Part shown: in pieces, positions 1 through 8,553 of the stretch | Layout: each line of letters opens with the position of its first letter | Numbering within the stretch: the first letter of the stretch is position 1 | Assembly (NCBI RefSeq): GCF_001026905.1 | Contig: NZ_LAQL01000013.1 | Span: 1-64,000, forward strand | Reading direction: 5' to 3' | Length of the DNA: 64,000 nt | Origin: Kiloniella spongiae | Lineage (GTDB): Bacteria > Pseudomonadota > Alphaproteobacteria > Kiloniellales > Kiloniellaceae | Notes under the pieces: generated by a model | The model's input: only the letters and a program-made list of their open reading frames with translations | Told to the model about the DNA's origin: nothing | Database searches by the model: none | Program-made: the position numbers and the translations under genes

Positions 1-122
1 ATTAGTTTCTGTGCAGCAGTGGTGATGGCCTAATATTTCTTGTGTTGGGGGGGGGCGCCAGAGATTGGGGTGATATCGAAAGTGTATTGATGCGTTTTCT
101 GCCTCAAAAATGGTCAACAAAT

Positions 123-809
123 TTATTTCAAGAGCAGTTGTTGCTGATTAATTTCTCGCTCGACATTTTCTGCGTCATATATTCCTTTGAAGCCTTTTTT
201 AATTTCTCTTGTTGTCTTTTTCCGGGATGAATTGTTGTCGCGGTCATTGCTAGAAGTGGTTGTGATCATTGATTTGGTAAAATAAATATTTCCCGTACCG
301 TCTTTATTTTCTGCGAGTTCTACAAATTCAATTTTATCCAGGTCATAACTTTCGACCGACTTTCTTTTGTAATCGTTGATTATCAATAGCCGCCTGTCAG
401 TAATGGCATAATAGGTTTGTTCTGCACGCTGTCTGGCTTCTTTTGGTTTGTTCATTAGTTTCCGGACTATAAACAGAAGCGGCAATGCAAAAATAACGAG
501 GGAGAGGCCAAGCAAGTTACCACTGGAAAAGCTTGTGTAAGTTACACCGAGTATCCATAACGCGATAAAGCCGATTATGACTTTTCCGGCGATGGCGGCT
601 TTGATTTTCTTTCTGTAAAAACGCTCACTGACCGGGCGATCAGCCCAAACCAGTTGTTCATTATCTATAAGTTCGGGACGAACACGCTCTAAGGGATTAT
701 TACTCAATATGATAAATCCGTAGTGATAATGTTTTCTGTTTTGATCATACGTCACTGCTGTATTAGCACGGGGCGATGTGATCAGTTCATCTTTCAGATT
801 AAAATACAT
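123..809 (-). CDS. bacterial PH-domain membrane protein
   Basis: A 228-aa protein of unknown function. It has two adjacent hydrophobic stretches (about residues 72-113) separated by a short glycine/serine turn, which suggests a helical hairpin in the inner membrane. The following segment (about residues 130-180) has the pattern of a bacterial pleckstrin-homology-like domain: YYAITDRRLLII, then alternating strands and a glycine turn near GTGNIYF. The C-terminal 50 residues are polar, rich in serine and lysine, and probably disordered. It lies just downstream of the aldehyde dehydrogenase on the same strand but is separated from it by a strong terminator, so it is probably its own unit. The start ATG has only a weak ribosome site. 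The domain call is by pattern only; the ligand and role are unknown. Confidence 0.65.
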   Translation of the reverse strand: MYFNLKDELITSPRANTAVTYDQNRKHYHYGFIILSNNPLERVRPELIDNEQLVWADRPVSERFYRKKIKAAIAGKVIIGFIALWILGVTYTSFSSGNLLGLSLVIFALPLLFIVRKLMNKPKEARQRAEQTYYAITDRRLLIINDYKRKSVESYDLDKIEFVELAENKDGTGNIYFTKSMITTTSSNDRDNNSSRKKTTREIKKGFKGIYDAENVEREINQQQLLLK

Positions 810-851
810 ACTTTGGATAGAGGTTACTATCTAAATAGGTTGCCAAAGTAT

Positions 852-882
852 AAAAGGCCCGAACGCAGCATTCGGGCCTTTT
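852..882 (-). terminator. intrinsic terminator after the aldehyde dehydrogenase
   Basis: A perfect 12-bp stem (852-863 with 871-882) around a 7-nt loop, GC-rich in the middle, with A-run and T-run ends. It lies 55 bases past the dehydrogenase stop and ahead of the PH-domain gene. The run of T on either strand would let it work in both directions. Confidence 0.85.
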
Positions 883-936
883 ACTGTTAATTGTTCCGGC
901 CTAAAACCGTCAATATATTTCAGGACAGATCAAACC

Positions 937-2328
937 TTAAATTTTCGTCCGCAGGTGGAAAGATTTTGGACGAGTCAGGTGTTCGTAAGCAACTTTGGAC
1001 AAGCTGCAGCCGCGGCCAGAGTTTTTAACGCCTGTCCAGGCCAGTGCGGGATCAAGGTAATCGCAACGGTTCATGAACCATGTGCCGGTGTTGATGTCAT
1101 CACCGATTGCCAAGGCAGCGTCTGCATCTTCTGTCCAGATGGAAGCGGTTAATCCAAACTCACTGTCGTTCATCAGTTTGATAGCTTCTTCATCGGAAGA
1201 AACTTTCATCACACCAACAACCGGACCAAAACTCTCTTCGTTCATCACACGCATGGAATGATCAACGCCAACGACGAGTTGAGGCGCAAGGTATGGAGTG
1301 CCTTCTTTGTCAGCAGCAAAGAAACCGGGATCAATCAAAGCTTCGGCACCTGATTTAACTGCTTCGGCAACTTGACCGCGTACAAATTCTGCTGCGCTGG
1401 TTTTAACCACTGGACCCATATTGGTATTTGTATCTGTCGGGTTACCAAGTTTGTACTGTTTCAGAAGGTCAACTGCGCCGGATACGAAGTCATCATATAC
1501 AGAATCGTGCACATAAATGCGTTCGATACCACAACAGGATTGGCCAGAGTTAAACATAGCGCCGTCAACCAGGCTTTCGACTGCATAGGCAACATTTGCA
1601 TCCGTACGCACATAGCCAGGGTCTTTACCACCAAGCTCAAGGCCTGTGGCAATGAAGCGTCCAGAAGCAGCTTTTTGAATGGCATGCCCGGCAGGAACGG
1701 AACCAGTGAAATTGACAAAATCAACACCGTCAGAACCGATTAGTTTAGCGGCACTGTCGTGGCTCATGTGCAAGTGTTGGAAAACACCGTCTGGTAATCC
1801 AGCTGCTTTGAAAGCTTCACTAAAACGTTCTGCGCAAAGTGGTGTTTGAGCTGCATGTTTCAGAAGAACTGTGTTACCAGCTAAAAGAGCGGGAACAATG
1901 CAGTTAACCGCTGTCATCAACGGGAAATTCCAAGGGGCGACAACAAAAACAACGCCCAAGGCTTCTTTGCGGATAAAGCGTGTGAAACCTTCTTTATCAC
2001 CAACATTTTGATCTGCGAGTGATTCCGGGGCAATGTCGATCATATAGCGCGCACGCTCTTCAAAACCACCGATTTCGCCGGGGGATTGAGAAATCGGACG
2101 ACCGATTTGCCAGGTAATTTCTTCGGCAATGGCATCTTTGTTGGCAACGAAATAATCAACAGCTTTGCCTAGCAACGCTTGCTTTTCGCTAATTGGCACT
2201 TTGCGCCAGCTTTTCTGGGCTGCGACGGCTTTATCCAAGGCTGTCTGAATATCGCGATCGCTTGATAGCGAACGTTCTACGTAAACGGATCCGTCTACAG
2301 GTGAAATACATTTTAACAATTGGCTCAT
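937..2328 (-). CDS. NAD(P)-dependent aldehyde dehydrogenase
   Basis: A 463-aa member of the aldehyde dehydrogenase superfamily, which oxidises aldehydes to carboxylates in the cytoplasm. Visible motifs are APWNFP (Asn134, oxyanion hole), the NAD-contact segment VNFTGSVPAG (about 205-214), ELGGKDP with the general base Glu231, and FNSGQSCCG with catalytic Cys265 followed by a second cysteine. Length is normal for the short (about 460 aa) ALDH group that includes succinate-semialdehyde-type enzymes. The substrate cannot be read from sequence. It lies 266 bases downstream of the peptide-type transporter operon on the same strand, so a role in catabolising the imported compound is possible but not shown. 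Confidence 0.9.
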   Translation of the reverse strand: MSQLLKCISPVDGSVYVERSLSSDRDIQTALDKAVAAQKSWRKVPISEKQALLGKAVDYFVANKDAIAEEITWQIGRPISQSPGEIGGFEERARYMIDIAPESLADQNVGDKEGFTRFIRKEALGVVFVVAPWNFPLMTAVNCIVPALLAGNTVLLKHAAQTPLCAERFSEAFKAAGLPDGVFQHLHMSHDSAAKLIGSDGVDFVNFTGSVPAGHAIQKAASGRFIATGLELGGKDPGYVRTDANVAYAVESLVDGAMFNSGQSCCGIERIYVHDSVYDDFVSGAVDLLKQYKLGNPTDTNTNMGPVVKTSAAEFVRGQVAEAVKSGAEALIDPGFFAADKEGTPYLAPQLVVGVDHSMRVMNEESFGPVVGVMKVSSDEEAIKLMNDSEFGLTASIWTEDADAALAIGDDINTGTWFMNRCDYLDPALAWTGVKNSGRGCSLSKVAYEHLTRPKSFHLRTKI

Positions 2329-2594
2329 GGAAGGGGCTCTCCTTGGTGTTGTGGAGTATTTTGTGAGATCTTCTTAAAGGGAAGTTGAGGCTGCGACAAG
2401 ATGTGCCAGAGGAAGCCCAGATATGCATTTTACGCATGGCTCTACGCAAAAAACGCATGGCTAAGATGGTATGTAACCGTAACAATTTATGTTTATGGCC
2501 TAGGAAAGCTCTTTATCAAAAGCTTCCGTTCAATACTTTAATACGGATTTTCGTTGAAAGTACTAGATCTCTTCGTGATTAGCGGGATCACTAC

Positions 2595-3596
2595 CTAGCT
2601 CAAAGCTAGTTCTTTTGCGTGATGACAGGCAATTTCACCATGACCGTCCAGTGCCTTTAGTTCTGGTTTGCTTTTTTTACAAATCTCAGTCGCATGGGGG
2701 CAGCGTCCGTGAAATGCACAGCCGCTGGGGATATTTAAGGGGCTGGGAAGTTCCCCTGTGAGCGGTGCCGTGGTGTTCTTTTTATCCGGATCAATTGATG
2801 GTGCTGCATTGAGAAGAGCACGGGAGTATGGGTGTATGGGGTTGGCAAAAAGGCTATCTGACGATCCGATTTCGACGATTGAGCCAAGGTAGATCACTGC
2901 AACGCGATGAGAAACATGACGGACAAGACGAAGATCATGTGCGACAAAAAGAATGGTCAGTCCCAGACGTTCTTGCAAATCGAGAAGCAGATTAACAACC
3001 TGTGCCTGAACGGACACATCCAAAGCAGAGACGAGTTCATCAGCAATCAGAATTTCAGGTTCAACGCTTAAGGCGCGAGCAATGGCAATTCTCTGGCGCT
3101 GCCCGCCTGAGAATTGATGCGGCAGCTTATCGGCGGCATCTCTGGGAAGGGAAACAAGATCCAGCAGTTCGTTTATCCGTTCAGGGATTTCAGTTTCGGA
3201 TCTCATCTTATGTACCGAGAGTGCTTCGTGGAGAACCTGACCGACAGTCATTCTTGGGTTTAGAGATGAGTAAGGATCCTGAAACATCATCTGAACCCGA
3301 CGATTATAGTCTCGTTGTTCTGCGCGGGTTTTATGAGATACATTCTGGTTATTAAAGAGAATCTCGCCGTTTTGAAGTGGATAAAGACCAACGAGACAAC
3401 GTGCAAGCGTGGATTTACCACAACCAGATTCACCAACAACGCCAAGTGTTTCACCGCGCGCAAGATTAAGATCAATACCGTTCAAGACTTTTACGTATCG
3501 TGAGGGACGACGCAGAATGACATCAAAAATAGAGGGATCAATTTTGAACTGATGTGACAAATTGGTGACGTGGAGCAGAGAAGTATTTTCAGTCAC
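2595..3596 (-). CDS. dppF: peptide-type ABC transporter ATPase (DppF-like)
   Basis: A 333-aa ATP-binding subunit of a DppF/OppF-type importer, the last gene of the operon. It contains Walker A GESGCGKST (about 55-63), the signature LPHQFSGGQRQR (about 158-169), Walker B ILIADELVSALD and the switch histidine in VAHDLRLV. The C-terminal oligopeptide-transporter extension with its cysteine pattern (GCAFHGRCPHATEIC) is typical of the family and in relatives can carry an iron-sulfur cluster. The GTG start overlaps the dppD stop by 4 bases (GTGA), indicating translational coupling. The dpp name reflects family and operon architecture; the true substrate is not established. Confidence 0.88.
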   Translation of the reverse strand: MTENTSLLHVTNLSHQFKIDPSIFDVILRRPSRYVKVLNGIDLNLARGETLGVVGESGCGKSTLARCLVGLYPLQNGEILFNNQNVSHKTRAEQRDYNRRVQMMFQDPYSSLNPRMTVGQVLHEALSVHKMRSETEIPERINELLDLVSLPRDAADKLPHQFSGGQRQRIAIARALSVEPEILIADELVSALDVSVQAQVVNLLLDLQERLGLTILFVAHDLRLVRHVSHRVAVIYLGSIVEIGSSDSLFANPIHPYSRALLNAAPSIDPDKKNTTAPLTGELPSPLNIPSGCAFHGRCPHATEICKKSKPELKALDGHGEIACHHAKELALS

Positions 3597-4651
3597 GCGA
3601 TATTCCCAGATGTAATCGTTTGTGGGTTAAAGCAAGCAACAGAGCAGCTGTTTCCAGCTTGCTGAAGCTCAGGCCTGTCAGTTACGCATTTGGTCATTGC
3701 GGCAGGACAGCGTGGTGCAAAGCAACATCCTTTCGGACGATCAGCCAAACTTGGGGGAATGCCGGGTAAGGAATATAGCTCACTACGAGGGGCTACATCC
3801 TCAGGTACTGATCTTAAAAGACCGATGGAATAAGGATGTTGAGGGTTACGCAAAATTTCTCTTACTGGTCCGACCTCGACAAGTTTGCCGCCATACATGA
3901 CGGCAATTCGATCGCAAGTTTGTGCGGCAACGCCTAAATCATGAGTTACCATGATTACAGACATATTCATGTTTTTGGACAGGTCGAGGATGAGATCGAG
4001 AATTTGCTGCTGGATCGTAACATCCAAAGCCGTTGTTGGTTCGTCGGCAAGCAGGAGCTCTGGTTCTGAAGCCAGAGCAATGGCAATCATCACCCGTTGA
4101 CGCATACCCCCGGAAAACTGATGGGGATAATCATCAAGGCGATCAGCGGCAGAGGGAATACCCACAAGATCGAGAAGTTCGATTGATCTTTTTTTGCGTG
4201 CTGATCTTGAGAGCTTTGTGTGTGCCTTGAGGTTCTCGTCAATCTGTAATCCGACAGTTAATAGTGGGTTGAGGGAAGACATCGGTTCCTGAAATATCAT
4301 GGCAATTTCACTACCTCGAATACGGCGTAGTTCTTTGTTTTTCATGATATTCATGTTCTGATTTTTCCAAAGAACTTTGCCCTCTACCTGCCCATAACGT
4401 TTGGTTAGACCAAGGATAGAACGCAAGGTAATGCTTTTCCCTGATCCGCTTTCTCCTACCAGTCCCAAAATCTCGCCGGGGGCAACAGTGAAAGAAACAT
4501 CATCAATTGCGAGTAGTTTCTCTGTGTCATGTCCAAATGATGTTGAAAGGTTTCGGACATCAAGCAGGGGGAGTGCTTTGGAAGTATACCGGATACTCTT
4601 CGTACTCTGTTGGCCTGTTTTTACATCAGAAGAGGAAGATTGTTGGAACAT
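3593..4651 (-). CDS. dppD: peptide-type ABC transporter ATPase (DppD-like)
   Basis: The second ATPase of the importer, 352 aa. I place the start at the ATG at 4651, one base after the dppC stop, because AAGAGG lies about 7 bases upstream; a longer reading frame would run deep into dppC without a ribosome site. It has Walker [10 protein letters not shown], signature [12 protein letters not shown], Walker [13 protein letters not shown] and switch MVTHDLGV. The C-terminal cysteine-containing oligopeptide-transporter tail ([15 protein letters not shown]) is present. It pairs with dppF as a heterodimer and powers DppB/DppC. Residues 1-25 are low-complexity serine/glutamine and probably not part of the fold. 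Confidence 0.88.
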   Translation of the reverse strand: MFQQSSSSDVKTGQQSTKSIRYTSKALPLLDVRNLSTSFGHDTEKLLAIDDVSFTVAPGEILGLVGESGSGKSITLRSILGLTKRYGQVEGKVLWKNQNMNIMKNKELRRIRGSEIAMIFQEPMSSLNPLLTVGLQIDENLKAHTKLSRSARKKRSIELLDLVGIPSAADRLDDYPHQFSGGMRQRVMIAIALASEPELLLADEPTTALDVTIQQQILDLILDLSKNMNMSVIMVTHDLGVAAQTCDRIAVMYGGKLVEVGPVREILRNPQHPYSIGLLRSVPEDVAPRSELYSLPGIPPSLADRPKGCCFAPRCPAAMTKCVTDRPELQQAGNSCSVACFNPQTITSGNIA

Positions 4652-4652
4652 A

Positions 4653-5510
4653 TTAACCTCTTGGTCTAAGCAAGTCGGCGACACCGTCACCGACGAGAGA
4701 AAAGCCAAAGCCTGTAATGACAATAGCAATACCGGGCATAAGACTGAGCCACCATGCGGTTGTGATGAAGTTTCTGCCTTCGGCAATCAACACACCCCAT
4801 TCTGCTTCTGGCGGTTGCGCGCCCAATCCGAGATAACCAAGTGAAGAACCTAGCAGGATCGCGAGGGCCATATCAGTCATCCAATAAACAATAACGGGGG
4901 TAATGGCGTTGGGTAAAAGATGCCGGAAAATTATCCGTGAATCTGAATACCCCATAACTTTACCCGCTGACGCATAATCATTTGCCATTTGCGCCATGAT
5001 CTCTGCACGCATTAGCCGGGCGTAATAGACCCAGCCAACAACCGTGATGGCAATGTACATATTGATAAGGCCGGGACCCAGGACCGCAACGACGGCGATG
5101 ACGAGAACCAAAAAAGGGAAGGTGATGATGGCATCAACACAGCGCCCGAAAACAACATCGGAAAAGCCACGGTAATAGCCAACCAACGCACCAATTGTAA
5201 CGCCAATGAGGAGCGAAAATATCGTGGCAAGAAAAGCCATCTGCATGTTGACGGAATAAGCCCAGATCACACGCGAGAGGGTATCTCTGCCCAAGCTATC
5301 GGTGCCAAACCAATGGAGGTCTGACGGGGGAGATTGAACCGCATTAAAGTCGAATGCATTTGGGTCGTAAGGCGCTATATAAGACGGGAATAGCGCCAGA
5401 ATTAAAGACAGGGAAAGAATTGTCAGACCGACAATAAAGCCGGGCTGCATTCTTTGAAAAAATTTAAAGACAGCAAAGCGCCGTTTTTGGGCATAAGGTG
5501 CATAGGTCAT
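4653..5510 (-). CDS. dppC: peptide-type ABC transporter permease (DppC-like)
   Basis: A 285-aa inner-membrane permease. The N-terminal OppC_N-type membrane segment (about residues 25-47) is followed by the typical extracytoplasmic stretch FGTDSLGRDTLSRV and the BPD_transp_1 domain with about five more helices. The cytoplasmic coupling loop carries the EAA-like pattern YASAGKVMGYSDSRIIFRHL. The start ATG overlaps the dppB stop (ATGA), so the two permeases are translationally coupled. Length is normal for the family. Confidence 0.9.
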   Translation of the reverse strand: MTYAPYAQKRRFAVFKFFQRMQPGFIVGLTILSLSLILALFPSYIAPYDPNAFDFNAVQSPPSDLHWFGTDSLGRDTLSRVIWAYSVNMQMAFLATIFSLLIGVTIGALVGYYRGFSDVVFGRCVDAIITFPFLVLVIAVVAVLGPGLINMYIAITVVGWVYYARLMRAEIMAQMANDYASAGKVMGYSDSRIIFRHLLPNAITPVIVYWMTDMALAILLGSSLGYLGLGAQPPEAEWGVLIAEGRNFITTAWWLSLMPGIAIVITGFGFSLVGDGVADLLRPRG

Positions 5511-6448
5511 GATGGGCGAAGCCTCGGGTCCAGCCAGGACTGGATCATGTCTGTAAGAAGAAAAACGATAGATACCAGAACGGCAAAGGTGAGTGTCAGA
5601 CCCTGTATCAGTGGATAGTCACGGGCAAAAATAGCTTCGAGCATCAGACGCCCGACACCAGGGACAGCAAACACAGTTTCTGTAACCAATGTCCCACTCA
5701 TGAGATTGCCGATGGACAGTCCCAGAAGTGTTACAGTTGAAACCAGAGCGTTACGGAGTACATGCCGCCAGAGAATAAGACCCTCTGATAATCCTTTTGC
5801 ACGTGCAAACTGTACGTATTCGGCATCTATAACTTCAATTATAGAAGAGCGCAGATTGCGCATAATGATGGCCGAGGTGTAGAGAGCAACAGTTAAGGCG
5901 GGAAGCAACAGGTGATACATGTGTTCCCAGAAAGTTTGACCATAGCCCCCAACAGGAAACCATCTTAAAAAAGCGGCAAGAAAGGTGAGCAGCAACAGGC
6001 CAATATAAAAAACCGGTGTGGAAAGTCCGATTTGGAATACACCACGGATCAGGATGTCAGCGCGCTTATTTTTATTTAGTGCGGCAATGGCAGCTAAAGG
6101 CCCGGCAATAATAATGGAAAAGAGAACCGCATATATTGTTAGAAACGCCGTCACGGGGAGGCGTTCAATAATAACTGTGGCGACTGGTGCTTTAAGCAGG
6201 ATGGACTGCCCGAGATCACCCGTGAGAACGTTGCGAACAAAAATAAAGAATTGCGTCCACAGCGGTTCATTTAAACCCATGCGTTCCCGAAGTATTTCAA
6301 TCTGCGCTTCTGTTGCCTTGGCTTCAGCCATGGCAATCGCTGGATCCCCGGGTAAAAGCCGTACAAGGAGAAAGATAATGATCATGACCAGAAAAAAGGT
6401 CGGGATCATCTGTAATAAACGTGAAAGTAAGTAAGTTATTGAAGACAA
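5507..6448 (-). CDS. dppB: peptide-type ABC transporter permease (DppB-like)
   Basis: A 313-aa inner-membrane permease with the family's N-terminus (a short basic YLLSRLLQ followed by a hydrophobic helix) and the conserved RLLPGDPA segment. The EAA-type coupling loop reads YVQFARAKGLSEGLILWRHV, and six helices can be counted. The start is TTG at 6448. It is preferred over the in-frame ATG 13 codons in because family members begin with this same RLLQ segment before the first helix. The ribosome site is weak (GAGAA). A 10-bp hairpin separates it from the binding-protein gene. Confidence 0.87.
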   Translation of the reverse strand: MSSITYLLSRLLQMIPTFFLVMIIIFLLVRLLPGDPAIAMAEAKATEAQIEILRERMGLNEPLWTQFFIFVRNVLTGDLGQSILLKAPVATVIIERLPVTAFLTIYAVLFSIIIAGPLAAIAALNKNKRADILIRGVFQIGLSTPVFYIGLLLLTFLAAFLRWFPVGGYGQTFWEHMYHLLLPALTVALYTSAIIMRNLRSSIIEVIDAEYVQFARAKGLSEGLILWRHVLRNALVSTVTLLGLSIGNLMSGTLVTETVFAVPGVGRLMLEAIFARDYPLIQGLTLTFAVLVSIVFLLTDMIQSWLDPRLRPS

Positions 6449-6464
6449 AATTTAATTCTCGCAG

Positions 6465-6488
6465 TGCAGGTGCCAAGAGGCACCTGCA
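6465..6488 (-). other. intercistronic stem-loop between binding protein and permease genes
   Basis: A perfect 10-bp inverted repeat (6465-6474 with 6479-6488) with an AAGA loop on the plus strand, in the 81-base gap between the binding-protein stop and dppB. There is no T-run after it on the minus strand, so it is unlikely to be a full terminator. Such hairpins in binding-protein-dependent operons usually protect the upstream mRNA segment, giving an excess of binding protein over permease. Confidence 0.7.
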
Positions 6489-6529
6489 TGAGTTGTAGGG
6501 ATACGAGCTAACCAGCTTGAAAAAGCCAA

Positions 6530-8110
6530 TTACTGGTCAATCCAGGTGGATGAGAATTCATTACTTCCCAGTGGGGTCTGAACGTAACCTTTGACTTTGT
6601 TATCCAAGGCTACCGCAAAAGGTGTCTCATACATAAAGAGAAGCGGTGCTTCTTCGGCATAAAGAGACTGCATTTTTGCGTATTGTTCAGCACGTTTCTC
6701 TGGATTGATTTCTTTGTTGGATGCTTCGTACAGGCTATTGAATTCTGGGTTGTTCCAGCCTGTTCCAACAGCTTTACGTGTTGGGTAATAGCCCAACCAA
6801 CCAGCAACCTGTGCCGGGTCATTTACGTCGTTGACCCAACCATAGGTGTGAATGTCGAAATCACCGGAACGATTTTTGTCACCGCGTGTTGCCCCGTCAA
6901 CTTGTTCAACAGATAGCTTAACGCCTATCTGAGACCACATCTGCTGTAGAGCGGTAAAGATAATGGAATCATCTGCTGAACCTGCGAGTGTGGTCAGTGA
7001 AATTTCAGTTCCCGGTTTGATACCTGCTTTGGCAGCGAGTTCTTTGGCCTTTGCAAGATCGTACTTATAAAGTGCCTCAGTACCTGTCGCGAGTTGGGTT
7101 GTTGATGCCATCAAGCCAGAGGTAACAGGTTTCCCTGCTCCATGTAGGATGAGCTTAATCAATGCATCTTTATTGGTTGCATAGTTAAGGGCCTGACGCG
7201 CTTCTTTACTTGCAAGGATGTTATCCTGCCCGTCAGCTGTTTTCTCACGGGTGTTGATGGGACTGTAGATAATTCTTGTTGAGGGGAATAGCTCCATATT
7301 GATGTTGGAATCAGCTTTAAGTTCTGCAACGCGGGCAAAAGGGATGAACTCAGCTGCGTTTACTTCGCCGGCCTGTAATTTTAAGATACGCGTGGCATCG
7401 TCAGGAATAACGACAAAATCAATACCATCCAAATATGGCAGGGCTTTACCATCTTCACCTTGTCGCCAGTAATGCTTGTTGGCGACAAATTCCATAGAAG
7501 AGCCGCGTTGGTGGCTTTTGAGGACAAAAGGACCAGAACCAACAGGATCGGCATTGCTGATGGCCTGTGCCTTTTCCTGATCTGTGGCTCCTGTTGCAGC
7601 ATCGAAAGCATCTTTCGAAACGATAGCGGTATTAAATGTTGCCATCATAAGGATAATCGTGGGATCAGGGTTTTTTAATTTGATCGTGATGTTTTTGCCA
7701 TCGGCAGTCACGCTGTCGATTGATCCAAGCAGTCCAGCCCAAGGACCAAGTTCTGGATTTTTGGCGCGGTTCAATGAGAAGACAATGTCTTTACCTTCAA
7801 CATCTGTTCCGTCAGAAAAGTGAATGTTGTCGCGAAGTGTTAAGCTGAGCGTGAGCCCGTCATCTGAAAGCTTGTATTGTGAGGCGAGTCCCGGGACGAC
7901 CGTTTTACCATCGGCTTCAGTTCTTAATAACGTGTCATAGAGGTTTGAGACCATCCAGATGTCCGGATTGCGGTCTGCATAAACTGGATCAATGAGTGTT
8001 GAATCGTCGTAGCGTGCAAATGTTAAAGTGCCGCCGCGCTCAACAGCTAAAGTTGGCGTTATGATACCAACAGACAATGCTGCGGCTGCAGCAAAAAGAA
8101 CTGTTTTCAT
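6530..8110 (-). CDS. dppA: ABC transporter substrate-binding protein, family 5
   Basis: A 526-aa periplasmic binding protein of the peptide/opine/nickel family (SBP_bac_5). The N-terminal signal peptide has a basic start, a hydrophobic core of alanines and a probable cleavage after TPTLA (about residue 22). The mature protein begins with the family pattern GGTLTFARYDD, then VVSNLYDTLL-like and VPGLASQYKLSDDGLTL segments that are diagnostic. It is the first gene of the importer operon and probably the most highly translated, given a good ribosome site (AGGGAAG). A GntR-like operator lies about 90-115 bases upstream. Family 5 proteins bind di- and oligopeptides, opines, glutathione or nickel; the ligand here is unknown. 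Confidence 0.9.
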   Translation of the reverse strand: MKTVLFAAAAALSVGIITPTLAVERGGTLTFARYDDSTLIDPVYADRNPDIWMVSNLYDTLLRTEADGKTVVPGLASQYKLSDDGLTLSLTLRDNIHFSDGTDVEGKDIVFSLNRAKNPELGPWAGLLGSIDSVTADGKNITIKLKNPDPTIILMMATFNTAIVSKDAFDAATGATDQEKAQAISNADPVGSGPFVLKSHQRGSSMEFVANKHYWRQGEDGKALPYLDGIDFVVIPDDATRILKLQAGEVNAAEFIPFARVAELKADSNINMELFPSTRIIYSPINTREKTADGQDNILASKEARQALNYATNKDALIKLILHGAGKPVTSGLMASTTQLATGTEALYKYDLAKAKELAAKAGIKPGTEISLTTLAGSADDSIIFTALQQMWSQIGVKLSVEQVDGATRGDKNRSGDFDIHTYGWVNDVNDPAQVAGWLGYYPTRKAVGTGWNNPEFNSLYEASNKEINPEKRAEQYAKMQSLYAEEAPLLFMYETPFAVALDNKVKGYVQTPLGSNEFSSTWIDQ

Positions 8111-8553
8111 GATAATTTCTTCCCTGCTAATTTTTCTTATCTGTTTGATTTAAAACAACAGTGGCGGATTTTTCCGCTCTCATCTTATAAAGTTCATCAT
8201 ATATTGGATATGGTATCCAATATACTCTATTCTGACGCGAATATTACGACTGTCAATTGCAAAGTAGTGGTTGCGTGTCGGGTATTGGATTTTTGTGTCG
8301 TATTTTGAATGGTTTTAGGGGTTGGTAATCAAGAAAACATTTTAATTAATTTTTGATATAATGTAGTCGGTGTGATTTATTAGTTGAGTTTATCTTTTTG
8401 ATATAGAATGATAATTTCCATGCGTATGGACGTTAATAAATCGTTAATGATAAAGATTTATATTAAATGTTGAAAATATATTGTCGGAGCATGTAGCTCG
8501 ATCCTCATACTTGGCTATTAAGCTTAAGGTTGAGGCGACCTCAGGAGGAGAAA
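8111..8553. other. divergent intergenic region, binding-protein operon / unknown gene
   Basis: 443 bases, strongly AT-rich from about 8280 to 8480. It holds the operator-like inverted repeat at 8200-8224 (importer side). On the other side are a short hairpin, TGAGG CGA CCTCA at 8531-8543, and the strong ribosome site AGGAGGAG of the next gene at 8543-8550. I cannot place -35/-10 boxes confidently for either direction. No small gene is evident. Confidence 0.6.
8200..8224 (-). promoter_or_regulatory. inverted-repeat operator, GntR-like
   Basis: A perfect inverted repeat with 11-bp arms and a 3-base centre (TGG); the core reads TTGGATA TGG TATCCAA. FCD-type GntR regulators bind palindromes with a TTGG...CCAA or TGGTATACCA core, so this is a good candidate operator controlling the importer operon that starts 90 bases away. 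No regulator gene is adjacent in this window. Placement and symmetry are seen; the family assignment is inference. Confidence 0.55.

Noticed and set aside
47-55. Run of nine G at the left edge, possible phase-variable tract
   Set aside because: It is not inside or directly upstream of a gene that I can support; the 62-codon frame around it (42-230) lies antisense to the PH-domain gene and has no ribosome site.
2575-2609. Short inverted repeats at the end of dppF as a terminator
   Set aside because: Stems are only 5-6 bp and no T-run follows; read-through to the ALDH gene cannot be excluded.
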